A stretch of DNA of 43,908 nucleotides from Desulfosporosinus sp. BRH_c37. GTDB lineage: Bacteria; Bacillota; Desulfitobacteriia; Desulfitobacteriales; Desulfitobacteriaceae. The stretch covers positions 1-43,908 of the forward strand of contig LOEW01000072.1 in NCBI GenBank assembly GCA_001516045.1. The letters run 5' to 3'. A model generated the notes under the pieces. The model did not search any database. It was not told the DNA's origin and worked only from the letters and a program-made list of their open reading frames with translations. Each line of letters opens with the position of its first letter. Positions within the stretch are counted from its first letter, which is position 1. This document shows, one piece after another, positions 25,445-33,091 of this stretch. Both the position numbers and the translations under genes were made by a program.

Positions 25445-26461
25445 TCACCTCCATAACAAGTTCTTTAGTGCTTTTGATCTGGATGGATGCTTTAATTTTC
25501 TTAAGGCTTTGGCTTCAATTTGCCGTATTCTTTCACGGGTAACATTATACTTAATCCCTACTTGTTCAAGCGTTCTCACTATTCCATCTTTCAGACCAAA
25601 TCTTTGTTCAATAACATCTTGTTCTCTAATTGGTAAAGTAGTTAAAACTTCAGCTATTGCTTCTTTAGATAATGTATATTCGACTTGCTCCTCGACACTT
25701 GGGCTTTCATGATCTACATAGAAATTGCCCAATTCACTATCTTCATCTTCGCCGATAAGGCTATTAAGTGAAGTCAAAGATATTACATTGTCAATAATCA
25801 TGAGAAGCTCTTCGAACTTCTCTCTACTCATTCCACCTTCCTTGGCTAATTCAAATATTTTCTGCTTGTTAAAACCTGGATTTTGCGCAAACACTCTCAA
25901 TAGCCTATTCATTTGTTCAAACATATGGACTGGTATTCTGATTGTAAATCCATAGTCTACTATACCTCTAAGTATTTGTTGGTCTATCCACCATATAGCA
26001 TAAGTTGTAAACTTAGTTTCCTTGCTTAATTCGAACTTTTCAGCAGCCTTGATTAACCCCATAGTACCGTATTGGGCTATGTCTTCTTCCTCCAATTTGT
26101 GCTTATATCTTTTAGCGTACTTGATGACCCTGCTCCATACAAGTTTTGTGTTTTTTATGACAAGTATTTCAAGTGCAATCTGATTTCCTTGTTGATAAAT
26201 GACGCATAACTGTTCATTAGAAAGCTTGCCCATTTTAGAAGTATCCGGAGTAACGCTTGCAGGCCGTTTTATGATCTTATGGGTTTCAATGACAACGTAA
26301 TCATAGTCAATTTCAATATTTTCTTCTATTAAAATATTTATTATTTTATATTGTTGCGATTTGCTTAATGTGGAAAATAAGGTGTTAAAATCATCTTCGC
26401 TCAGTATATTGTTACTATTCAAATAGGGCCTTATCTTATTTAGGATATATTCTCTATTCAT
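25445..26461 (-). CDS. RpoD-like sigma-70 factor with altered -10 reading region
   Basis: The 338 residues hold sigma regions 1.1-like (1-55), 2 (about 90-185), 3 and 4. Region 2 reads GLIKAAEKFELSKETKFTTYAIWWIDQQILRGI, keeping the two melting tryptophans (157-158), and is followed by TIRIPVHMFEQMNRL. Compared with E. coli RpoD, the residues equivalent to R436 and T440 are D160 and L164, while Q437 is kept, so recognition of the -10 element should differ. Region 4.2 (NVTRERIRQIEAKALRKLKHPSRS) is nearly identical to RpoD, so -35 reading should be normal. The family's core-binding DLIQEGN is DIAQYGT here. It is coupled to the helicase gene. A host housekeeping sigma is unlikely. Confidence 0.88.
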   Translation of the reverse strand: MNREYILNKIRPYLNSNNILSEDDFNTLFSTLSKSQQYKIINILIEENIEIDYDYVVIETHKIIKRPASVTPDTSKMGKLSNEQLCVIYQQGNQIALEILVIKNTKLVWSRVIKYAKRYKHKLEEEDIAQYGTMGLIKAAEKFELSKETKFTTYAIWWIDQQILRGIVDYGFTIRIPVHMFEQMNRLLRVFAQNPGFNKQKIFELAKEGGMSREKFEELLMIIDNVISLTSLNSLIGEDEDSELGNFYVDHESPSVEEQVEYTLSKEAIAEVLTTLPIREQDVIEQRFGLKDGIVRTLEQVGIKYNVTRERIRQIEAKALRKLKHPSRSKALKNLLWR

Positions 26462-26934
26462 ACTATGCCTCTATTAAGTCCTAGTAAGGTTTCCTTCCAC
26501 GGTTGCAAATTTTTCTGGTTTAGCTGTTGTATTATCGTCACGCCAGAGCCTCCGTTTCATCCCCCAAACCACCACTTCATATCCCTATCGCAGTGTTAAC
26601 AAGACTTTTTTATTAGACTGGCATCTTTATAAGTCTAATGTAATATGCTGCTTGCTGTACGCTTCCCTACCCCAAAAGTGTTTTATTTTTAAAATCATAT
26701 CTACAACACCATTTTACTCTGACATGATCACGTTCATTGTGGCCACGTATTATGATTTTTTTCATAATATCATACACTTTTCAATTTATATGTCGAATTT
26801 GAAAGATTTAGAAAATACTTTACCTATGTCATTGTTTTTCTTCCCCCTCATTTATTTTGCTATGAGATAACCATACCACTAGGCATAGACAAAAATATGT
26901 TTCTACTTCTCCCTTCAACAAGATAAATAAAGTA
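26462..26934. other. 473-base gap upstream of the sigma gene, no gene
   Basis: The stretch is AT-rich and must carry the sigma gene promoter on the minus strand; several AT-rich hexamers occur but no pair at good spacing stands out. An AGAGG ribosome site precedes the sigma ATG. A plus-strand frame of 72 codons (26652-26870) lacks a ribosome site and family features. Confidence 0.45.
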
Positions 26935-27583
26935 ATCGAGTAGGAGGGGGCGACTAACCCCCGTCCTCTCACACCACCGTGCGTACCGTTCGGTACACGG
27001 CGGTTCGGTTAATGATAAAATGTGCCTTTGCCTTGCATTACCTATCCATCATCACTAAGCGTTCTTACTGTCTGTCTTCGATTTCCACTCTATTTTCAAG
27101 TAAGTAACCTCTTTCGAGCAACTGCTATTCTCGTGAGTCAAGTAAGTAATGTCTGTCTTATCACAACCGTCGAGTCCTTTTCTCCATCTATTTTCATAGA
27201 CTTCTACGATACTACGACTCGAACTGACTTCTGTACGTTCAGCTTTACCTCTCGGCAAAGGTTACTAAGTAGCGAAACATTTATCGCTATGCATAGCATC
27301 TCGTACAGACCTCCCCTGTTAAGGTGCATAGTCTTTCACTCAATCTATCTGCCACATTTACATAGCATATCTTCGGATAGTTATAGGGCTTCAGTATGTT
27401 TGGCAACCTTACCCGATATGCCCTGCCTTATATGTGGTTTCTGTTCGTCAGACCAGAGATTTGCCTCCACCTTCCTCTAGATTCCACCTCGCGATGGACA
27501 CCCTTGGTCTTGGCTATACACTTCCCACTATCAGGGTGTGTTAGGGACTTTCACCCCTTAGACTATGCCCATACAGGGCGAAC
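26935..27583 (-). mobile_element. ORF-less group II intron, group IIC-like
   Basis: On the minus strand the element runs 649 bases from GTTCGCCC to CTACTCGAT. The 5' part holds the GGGGTGAAAGTCCCTAACACA stretch common in domain I of bacterial introns, and the middle has GGGGAGGTCTGTACGAGATG and CAGAAGTCAG segments typical of domains I-II. Domain V is at 26972-27006, a long hairpin containing GAACCGCCGTG with the CGC triad used by group IIC introns. Domain VI (about 26943-26968) is a G5/C5 hairpin with a bulged A near its loop. Domain IV, which normally codes for a reverse transcriptase, is only about 200 bases with no matching protein. The element starts right after a terminator hairpin, the known target preference of group IIC introns. 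Splicing would need a maturase from elsewhere. Confidence 0.8.
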
Positions 27584-27584
27584 C

Positions 27585-27612
27585 AAAAAAACCTGCATCG
27601 TAAGAATGCAGG
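27585..27612 (-). terminator. terminator of the type I R-M operon, apparent intron target
   Basis: On the minus strand CCTGCAT and ATGCAGG form a 7-base stem with a 7-base loop followed by seven Ts, 44 bases after the last gene of the operon. The group II intron starts two bases past the T run. Confidence 0.88.
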
Positions 27613-27656
27613 GTAAAACAGGGGGCGGTATACCAACCGCTTTATATCTTCTACTA

Positions 27657-27887
27657 CTAATCTTGAAACAAGTTCAATCCAGTAAGCAAATCACTTAACT
27701 TTTTTAATTCCTCTTTGGTTAGTGTTACACCCTTGCCCATCTTCGTATGATCCGGCGACCATTCCCGAATATCATACTTCGGCTCTTTATCATTCCAACT
27801 CACAAGACTAAGTTCTTTTGACCACCCTTTGGTTGATTCTGATAATACACCAATTGTTTCCTTAATCTCGAATTTGATATCGGCCAT
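27657..27887 (-). CDS. PC4/YdbC-like single-stranded DNA-binding protein
   Basis: The ATG at 27887 has GGAGG nine bases upstream and gives 76 residues; the frame to 27956 has no better site. The chain (IKFEIKETIGVLSESTKGWSKELSLVSWNDKEPKYDIREWSPDHTKMGKGVTLTKEEL) matches the YdbC family of the p15/PC4 fold, which binds single-stranded DNA and is often encoded alone in Firmicutes. Here it is the last gene of the type I R-M operon, 40 bases after the YgjP-like gene and followed by a terminator. It may assist DNA handling during restriction or have been swept into the operon. Confidence 0.83.
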   Translation of the reverse strand: MADIKFEIKETIGVLSESTKGWSKELSLVSWNDKEPKYDIREWSPDHTKMGKGVTLTKEELKKLSDLLTGLNLFQD

Positions 27888-27927
27888 AAATACAATCCTC
27901 CTAACGCAGCTTTTATATGATTTTTGG

Positions 27928-28611
27928 TTATATCGCTTGTTCCAGCAATTGTCCATTTTCTTTTAACCAAGCTTTAGCCTTGTCTATTGTTGGTGCTTGT
28001 GTACGGACGATATTCCAGAACCTTGGCGTATGGTTAGCCTCTATGAGATGAGAAAGTTCGTGCACGATCACATAGTCAACGACAAACATCGGCGCTTTAA
28101 TCAAACGCCAACTGAAATTGACGTTATCCTTCAGAGTGCAGGAGCCCCAGCGGAAGCGGTTGTCGACGATCTTGACCTCGGCGACGTCGACACCGAGTTG
28201 GCGAGCATGAAGCTTCACTCGTGGAACAATCTTTTCTTTGGCCTTGCCAATATACCATTCCCGCAAAGCCTCTGCTTGTTTCGATGTCTGCATATCTGGA
28301 ATAAGGAAACGCTGCGCAAACTGAATCTCATTCAAGCCCATTTTGACGACCTCAATTCGGTACTGTCGTCCCAGATACAACGCAGATTCGCCGCTCACAA
28401 GTTCTTTCCCCGGTGCATGGGGCAGGTCCTGATATTTTTGAGGGTGATTAATCTTCTCGTAAATCCATTGACGCTTTGACGCCACCACCTGCTCGATCTT
28501 TTCGTCAGATATACCTTCTGGCGCATGTACAACGACGCTACGATCACGTTCGACGGTAATGGTCAGCTTGCGCCGCTTGGCTGATCTTTGAATTATGTAG
28601 GTAAGTTCCAT
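27928..28611 (-). CDS. YgjP-like M48/DUF45 metallopeptidase
   Basis: The protein (227 residues from the ATG at 28611, which has GGAG eight bases upstream; GTG 28620 and ATG 28617 are alternatives) matches the DUF45/YgjP family. The zinc site is in DYVIVHELSHLIEANHTPRFW, with HELSH and a third histidine; RWGSCTLKDNVNFSWRLIKAP precedes it as usual. The N-terminus (SAKRRKLTITVERDRSVVVHAPEG) is the typical opening. Such proteins very often follow hsdR in type I operons, and their role there is unsettled; proteolysis of subunits is one idea. The start overlaps or abuts the hsdR stop codon. Confidence 0.87.
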   Translation of the reverse strand: MELTYIIQRSAKRRKLTITVERDRSVVVHAPEGISDEKIEQVVASKRQWIYEKINHPQKYQDLPHAPGKELVSGESALYLGRQYRIEVVKMGLNEIQFAQRFLIPDMQTSKQAEALREWYIGKAKEKIVPRVKLHARQLGVDVAEVKIVDNRFRWGSCTLKDNVNFSWRLIKAPMFVVDYVIVHELSHLIEANHTPRFWNIVRTQAPTIDKAKAWLKENGQLLEQAI

Positions 28612-28616
28612 TTTCA

Positions 28617-31600
28617 TCACTCCGCATAGAGAATTGTATCATTTTTACTTTCGGCGATTTCTATGATTCTGCTGAGAATATGTTTCCAGTTGGCGATGAT
28701 CCCAGGGAGTTTTGAAAACTCTGCTGAGAGCAGGATCTTTTGAAGTTCTGATTTTAATTTATTTCGGGCAGGGATGCTCTCCCAGAATCCAACTAGTCGA
28801 AGTTCTCTCTCCACAACTAGATATACTTGTTGTGTCAGGTTAACCAAATGGCTAATTTGTGTTTCGTGGTTCATCCCATAATAAGCTGGCTCTTCTGCAG
28901 CCACAAAATCCTTTTTCCGCTCTTTGGTTTCACCGAAAATCTCCCTATCAAACATACGAAAGAAGGGCATCTGCTTCTTGCGATGAAGGCCATAGGTGGG
29001 TTCCTTACTAGAGTTGATAATGCGCTCACGAAGTTTCTCCAGTTCCTCATAGATCTTCTTCCAGTTGTCGCGGAAATCTTTAAAGATTGCTGCCAGTGCT
29101 GCAGCAAACGAGGCCTGCAGGTCTGGGTCATCGTCGAGTTCAATCTCCAGGTGGTGTCGTATAGCGTGTTCTACTTCCGCAGCCTTAGTCTTGGTGCGCT
29201 TGCGTTTGCCGACCTGTTTTTGAAAGTCTTCATCGAGGATAGAGATCGGTTTGACCTTCACTTCAATCCCTTTTGATTCGAGATACTCGTCGGTTATACT
29301 TCGCAGTTTGGGTGGTATGCCTTTCATACTCAGGCGTTCGTCACGGAAGTGTTTACCAGCCAGAACATTGATCTCTGTCAGAGCATTGTAGTCGTCCATA
29401 TAGTCGAGCACTTGGCGGGCGGGATAGACAAGGTTTAGACACCGGGTTAGTTTTTTGAATGCCAGCATGAAGTCAAAACGCAGGTCTTCATCATAAAACA
29501 GATCAAAAAACGCATCGTAATCTGTCAAGTCCGTTATACCGTGTTTCTTGAGCAGTTCTAGGATGGCGGCATGGCTGGCAATTAGTTCGCGCAGTTCATC
29601 TTCGGGGAAACTAAGTGAATCGGTTATCTCTTTTTGTTCTCGCTCATCATAGGAGTCAAGTGCTTTTTTCAGATGATGACCAATACCAACATAATCGACC
29701 ACAAAGCCTTTGTCCTTAGCAGCACCACTCACACGATTGACACGTGCGATGGTCTGCAGGAGATTGTGAGCGACGACGACTTTGTCGAGATACATAACCT
29801 GCTCTACCGGTGCATCAAAGCCAGTCAGTAGCATATTGTTAACGATTATGATACCGAGGTCGCCCTTTACACCTTCCTCTTCATTACCAAAGGCCATTTT
29901 GAAGCTTTTAATACTTGTTTTGTGCTTAGAATTGTCAGAGTAAAGTTTGAGGCGTGGAAGGTCATTGCCCTTAGCGGAGATGATAACGTCCGTTGTCAAT
30001 TTCTTGAGTCGGGTCAAGTCAAGCTTATTCGGGTTAGCTAGTTCCAGATCGGTAATAGCGGCTACAAGGGTATCGTCAATGTGTTGTTTATAGCGCACAG
30101 CTGCCTCACGAGAGGTAGCGACCACTTGCGCCTTGTAGTCATTGGGGAACACATGGGTCAGGTAGTGTTGCACCATGTCTTTAGCCTTGGCGGCGATGGT
30201 GGGTTCGGCCTCCAGATAGGCATCACGAGAACCGTAGTTAAGAATCTCCATGCGCTGCTGGAGGTTATAGTCGCTAAAAACATCTTCAAACGCCGTGTCC
30301 ATACCCTTTTGGTCGGGTACTTCAGCGTTGTGGGTGCGGCCTTCGTAAACGATCTCCAATGTCACGCCATCTTCGATGGCCTGGCGCATAGTGTATGTGT
30401 CGATGTATTTGCCGAAGACTCGTTCTGTCTTGTCAATGGGCGTACCGGTGTAACCGATGCGTGCGGCGTTCGGGATACCTTTGTCGAGGTTAGCTCCAAG
30501 CGTCGCGTATTGGGAGCGGTGCGCCTCGTCGGTCATTACGAGAATGTACGGGCTGGAATTTAACTCAGGGAAGGTCTCTGTGAGGTCGGCTTCCCTGAAC
30601 TTGTGGATCATCGCCATAACCAGATCTGAAGAGTCTGAACGCAGGAGATCTTTCAACTTTATGATGCTGTTGGCTATCTTGACGGTAAAGCCAATGCTCT
30701 GGCTGGTCTCGGCGAGCTGGCTTTCCAGTTGGGTACGGTCTGTAACAAAGACCACTTTCCAGTGGGAAAGCTGGACATGGTGATACATCTCGCGCACCAT
30801 AAACATCATGGTCAGCGATTTTCCTGAACCTTGCGTGTGCCAGATGATGCCGCTGCGCTCGCGCGGGCTTTGACCTGCCAGAAGGCGCTTGACCGCCAGC
30901 TTGACGGCCCGAAACTGTTGGTAGCGGCCCACAATCTTGATGGTCTCGCCTTTGTCGTTGGAGCTGAACAGGGTGAACGTTCGGATGAGGTCCAGTAGAT
31001 TATTGCGGTCTAACATTCCAGCAACTAGGCGTTGCTGATCGTTTGGGCTGCCACTGCCGTGATCAAGATCGTTCAGCGTGCGGGGATAGGGATCGGCCCA
31101 GCGGTAGAAGTGTTTCTCGCTGTGGGTGGTAATTGTGCCAAACTTGGCCTCATTCCGGCAGGTGACGATAATGATCTGGTTGTAATAAAACAGTGGTGCA
31201 CTACCTTCACCCTTGGCTCCGCGTTGTTCGCTATAACGGAGAAGCTGGTCGATAGCTTCTGGGATGGCGTCCTTGACCTTGGGCGATTTGCACTCGATCA
31301 CCACCACGGGCAAGCCGTTCAGAAAAAGAACGATGTCCGGAATAATATGGTGTTCCGTGCCAAGGATGCGCACTTTAAATTGGCAGACGGCGATGAAGCG
31401 ATTGTGCTCAAGGTGAGTGAAGTCCACGAAACGCACCGTTGGGCTTTTCTCGCCGGTCTTGCGGTTCTCGCTTACGCTAGTGTTTTCCAGCAACAAGGTA
31501 AAGACATGGTTGTTGTTCTGGATCAGGCCTGTGCCGGGGAAACTGGCGGTGAGGTGCTTGATTACTTCCTCCACCTGATCGTCTTCCAGCCAAGGGTTGA

Positions 31601-31796
31601 TGATCTTGAGCTGCTCGCTCAAGACCGGAAACATTACAACCTCTGTGAAGGTTTGACGATAGCTGTCGCTAGGGTGCTGGGTTTTGTCGAGGTCAAGAAT
31701 TTCCCACTCTAAGCCCGCAAGCTGATCAAGCAGGGGCTTTTCGACGTGGTTTCGTTCGTCGATTTTGATGTGCTGGGGTGTTTTGTCTGGACTCAT
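28617..31796 (-). CDS. hsdR: type I restriction enzyme subunit R (HsdR)
   Basis: The ATG at 31796 overlaps the hsdS stop in ATGA and has GGAGGTGATG upstream, giving 1059 residues; the frame beyond it is inside hsdS. The nuclease domain shows PDIVLFLNGLPVVVIECKSP with D154, E168 and K170. The motor has Walker A TQGSGKS at 321-327, a DEAHRSQ box and a later QTIARVNR motif VI. The C-terminal part, rich in charged helices, binds the methylase complex. The subunit translocates DNA and cuts unmodified sequence. It is translationally coupled in the order M-S-R. Confidence 0.95.
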   Translation of the reverse strand: MSPDKTPQHIKIDERNHVEKPLLDQLAGLEWEILDLDKTQHPSDSYRQTFTEVVMFPVLSEQLKIINPWLEDDQVEEVIKHLTASFPGTGLIQNNNHVFTLLLENTSVSENRKTGEKSPTVRFVDFTHLEHNRFIAVCQFKVRILGTEHHIIPDIVLFLNGLPVVVIECKSPKVKDAIPEAIDQLLRYSEQRGAKGEGSAPLFYYNQIIIVTCRNEAKFGTITTHSEKHFYRWADPYPRTLNDLDHGSGSPNDQQRLVAGMLDRNNLLDLIRTFTLFSSNDKGETIKIVGRYQQFRAVKLAVKRLLAGQSPRERSGIIWHTQGSGKSLTMMFMVREMYHHVQLSHWKVVFVTDRTQLESQLAETSQSIGFTVKIANSIIKLKDLLRSDSSDLVMAMIHKFREADLTETFPELNSSPYILVMTDEAHRSQYATLGANLDKGIPNAARIGYTGTPIDKTERVFGKYIDTYTMRQAIEDGVTLEIVYEGRTHNAEVPDQKGMDTAFEDVFSDYNLQQRMEILNYGSRDAYLEAEPTIAAKAKDMVQHYLTHVFPNDYKAQVVATSREAAVRYKQHIDDTLVAAITDLELANPNKLDLTRLKKLTTDVIISAKGNDLPRLKLYSDNSKHKTSIKSFKMAFGNEEEGVKGDLGIIIVNNMLLTGFDAPVEQVMYLDKVVVAHNLLQTIARVNRVSGAAKDKGFVVDYVGIGHHLKKALDSYDEREQKEITDSLSFPEDELRELIASHAAILELLKKHGITDLTDYDAFFDLFYDEDLRFDFMLAFKKLTRCLNLVYPARQVLDYMDDYNALTEINVLAGKHFRDERLSMKGIPPKLRSITDEYLESKGIEVKVKPISILDEDFQKQVGKRKRTKTKAAEVEHAIRHHLEIELDDDPDLQASFAAALAAIFKDFRDNWKKIYEELEKLRERIINSSKEPTYGLHRKKQMPFFRMFDREIFGETKERKKDFVAAEEPAYYGMNHETQISHLVNLTQQVYLVVERELRLVGFWESIPARNKLKSELQKILLSAEFSKLPGIIANWKHILSRIIEIAESKNDTILYAE

Positions 31797-33091
31797 CCAT
31801 TCATCACCTCCGTGTCGTTCAGTAAGGGTGTGACGCGCTTTTTGCCGGTGAGCAGATCTTGCATGAGGGCGGTTTTGAGTAAGCAAAATTTATTGAGAAG
31901 GCTAACATTGGCGGTAAGGCTTTTTTCAGTTTCTGTTAGCACCGCAATCATTCGTTTTTGCTCTTCTATTGAAGGTTTAAGGACTTTCATATTAATAACC
32001 CAACCAACATTTAAGTTTTGTTGAGCTCCTCCCCCCTGTAAAGTCAAAATCTGTCCTCTTCCGATACTTGAGTTTATTTGAAGGCATAAAAAATCGGATA
32101 AATACCTACTTTTCTTTGGTGTGCTAATAAGAGTAGTAAATGTCTGCCAACCTTGAATGAAATCAGGCGCTACTGCTGTTCGTCCTGGATAACCAGTCCT
32201 CATCATAATTAGATCGCCGGGTTTAAGTCTTTTCGACTTGTTAATTAAGTCAAATTCTGCAGAAATGTAGAGTAGGTCACGAAGATCAAATTTCCCATGC
32301 AGTATATTTTGGTTTCGAAGCAACGGAACTCCATCTTCTCGATAATATTTTGTCGTAGAAGTAGCAATTCCAACAGACACCCTCTCGCAAGCATATCCAA
32401 AAGGCTCGATATCCCACTCCTCCGGTATCCTACCAAGCAGGGAGTCTTTAAATTTGTGGGTTTTTTCTGAACGTAGGTTGCCATTTTCGTCGATGCCGCG
32501 GGTGAGGATGTCTTGTGTCAAACCGTTCTTGATGCGTTGCTGCTTGGCTATTACCGCTTTCGTCAGTTCAATCGCCTGGTCCACCGTGGAGAGGACCTCT
32601 GCGATTTTAGTTTGTTCGGGTTTAGATTTTGGGAATATTAAATCAACTTTTGAGACAATATCTGTATTTAGGTTTCCTTGTGTTCCCGTTTGGCGACTAC
32701 TAGCAAGTTCGGATTCTTTGCTTGATAAGTAATAATAAAAGTACTCTCGCTCAATGCCTTCATCCAGCTCGTCAAACCAAACAAAACCATCATGAATACA
32801 GACTGGCTCGGTGGTAATGATTGCGCGTCCAATGGTAGCACAAATACTGAGGATAACTTCACCCGTTTTGATCTCCACACTGTGGCGGACTCCTTTTTTA
32901 GATAAATAATCACGAGTCCTTATTAAGTACTTACTCGATGCAGTGACATCAGAGATCCGAACCCAGCCAACTTCGCCGCCCCACCACTTTGGGTCCTGAA
33001 TAGGCCGAGGAGATGCTCCGCGTTTTACTGACGAACAATCACCAATTTTAAGTTGTTTCCATCCACCTGGTATTATCATTGCATCACTCAT
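31793..33091 (-). CDS. hsdS: type I specificity subunit S (HsdS)
   Basis: The 432 residues hold two target-recognition domains and two conserved helical spacers. The first domain begins [12 protein letters not shown] and ends before [35 protein letters not shown]; the second begins [21 protein letters not shown] and ends before [22 protein letters not shown]. The repeated helices make the circular subunit that sets the spacing of the two half-sites. The ATG overlaps the hsdM stop by four bases (ATGA). The recognition sequence cannot be deduced. Length and layout are normal. Confidence 0.93.
   Translation of the reverse strand: MSDAMIIPGGWKQLKIGDCSSVKRGASPRPIQDPKWWGGEVGWVRISDVTASSKYLIRTRDYLSKKGVRHSVEIKTGEVILSICATIGRAIITTEPVCIHDGFVWFDELDEGIEREYFYYYLSSKESELASSRQTGTQGNLNTDIVSKVDLIFPKSKPEQTKIAEVLSTVDQAIELTKAVIAKQQRIKNGLTQDILTRGIDENGNLRSEKTHKFKDSLLGRIPEEWDIEPFGYACERVSVGIATSTTKYYREDGVPLLRNQNILHGKFDLRDLLYISAEFDLINKSKRLKPGDLIMMRTGYPGRTAVAPDFIQGWQTFTTLISTPKKSRYLSDFLCLQINSSIGRGQILTLQGGGAQQNLNVGWVINMKVLKPSIEEQKRMIAVLTETEKSLTANVSLLNKFCLLKTALMQDLLTGKKRVTPLLNDTEVMNG

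Noticed and set aside
27022..27480. A 152-codon plus-strand frame, and a 67-codon minus-strand frame at 27055-27258
   Set aside because: They lie inside the group II intron, have intron-like sequence, and show no reverse transcriptase or other domain.
31797..31886. Longer hsdR start at 31886
   Set aside because: It would lie within hsdS; the ATGA overlap at 31796 with a strong ribosome site is better.
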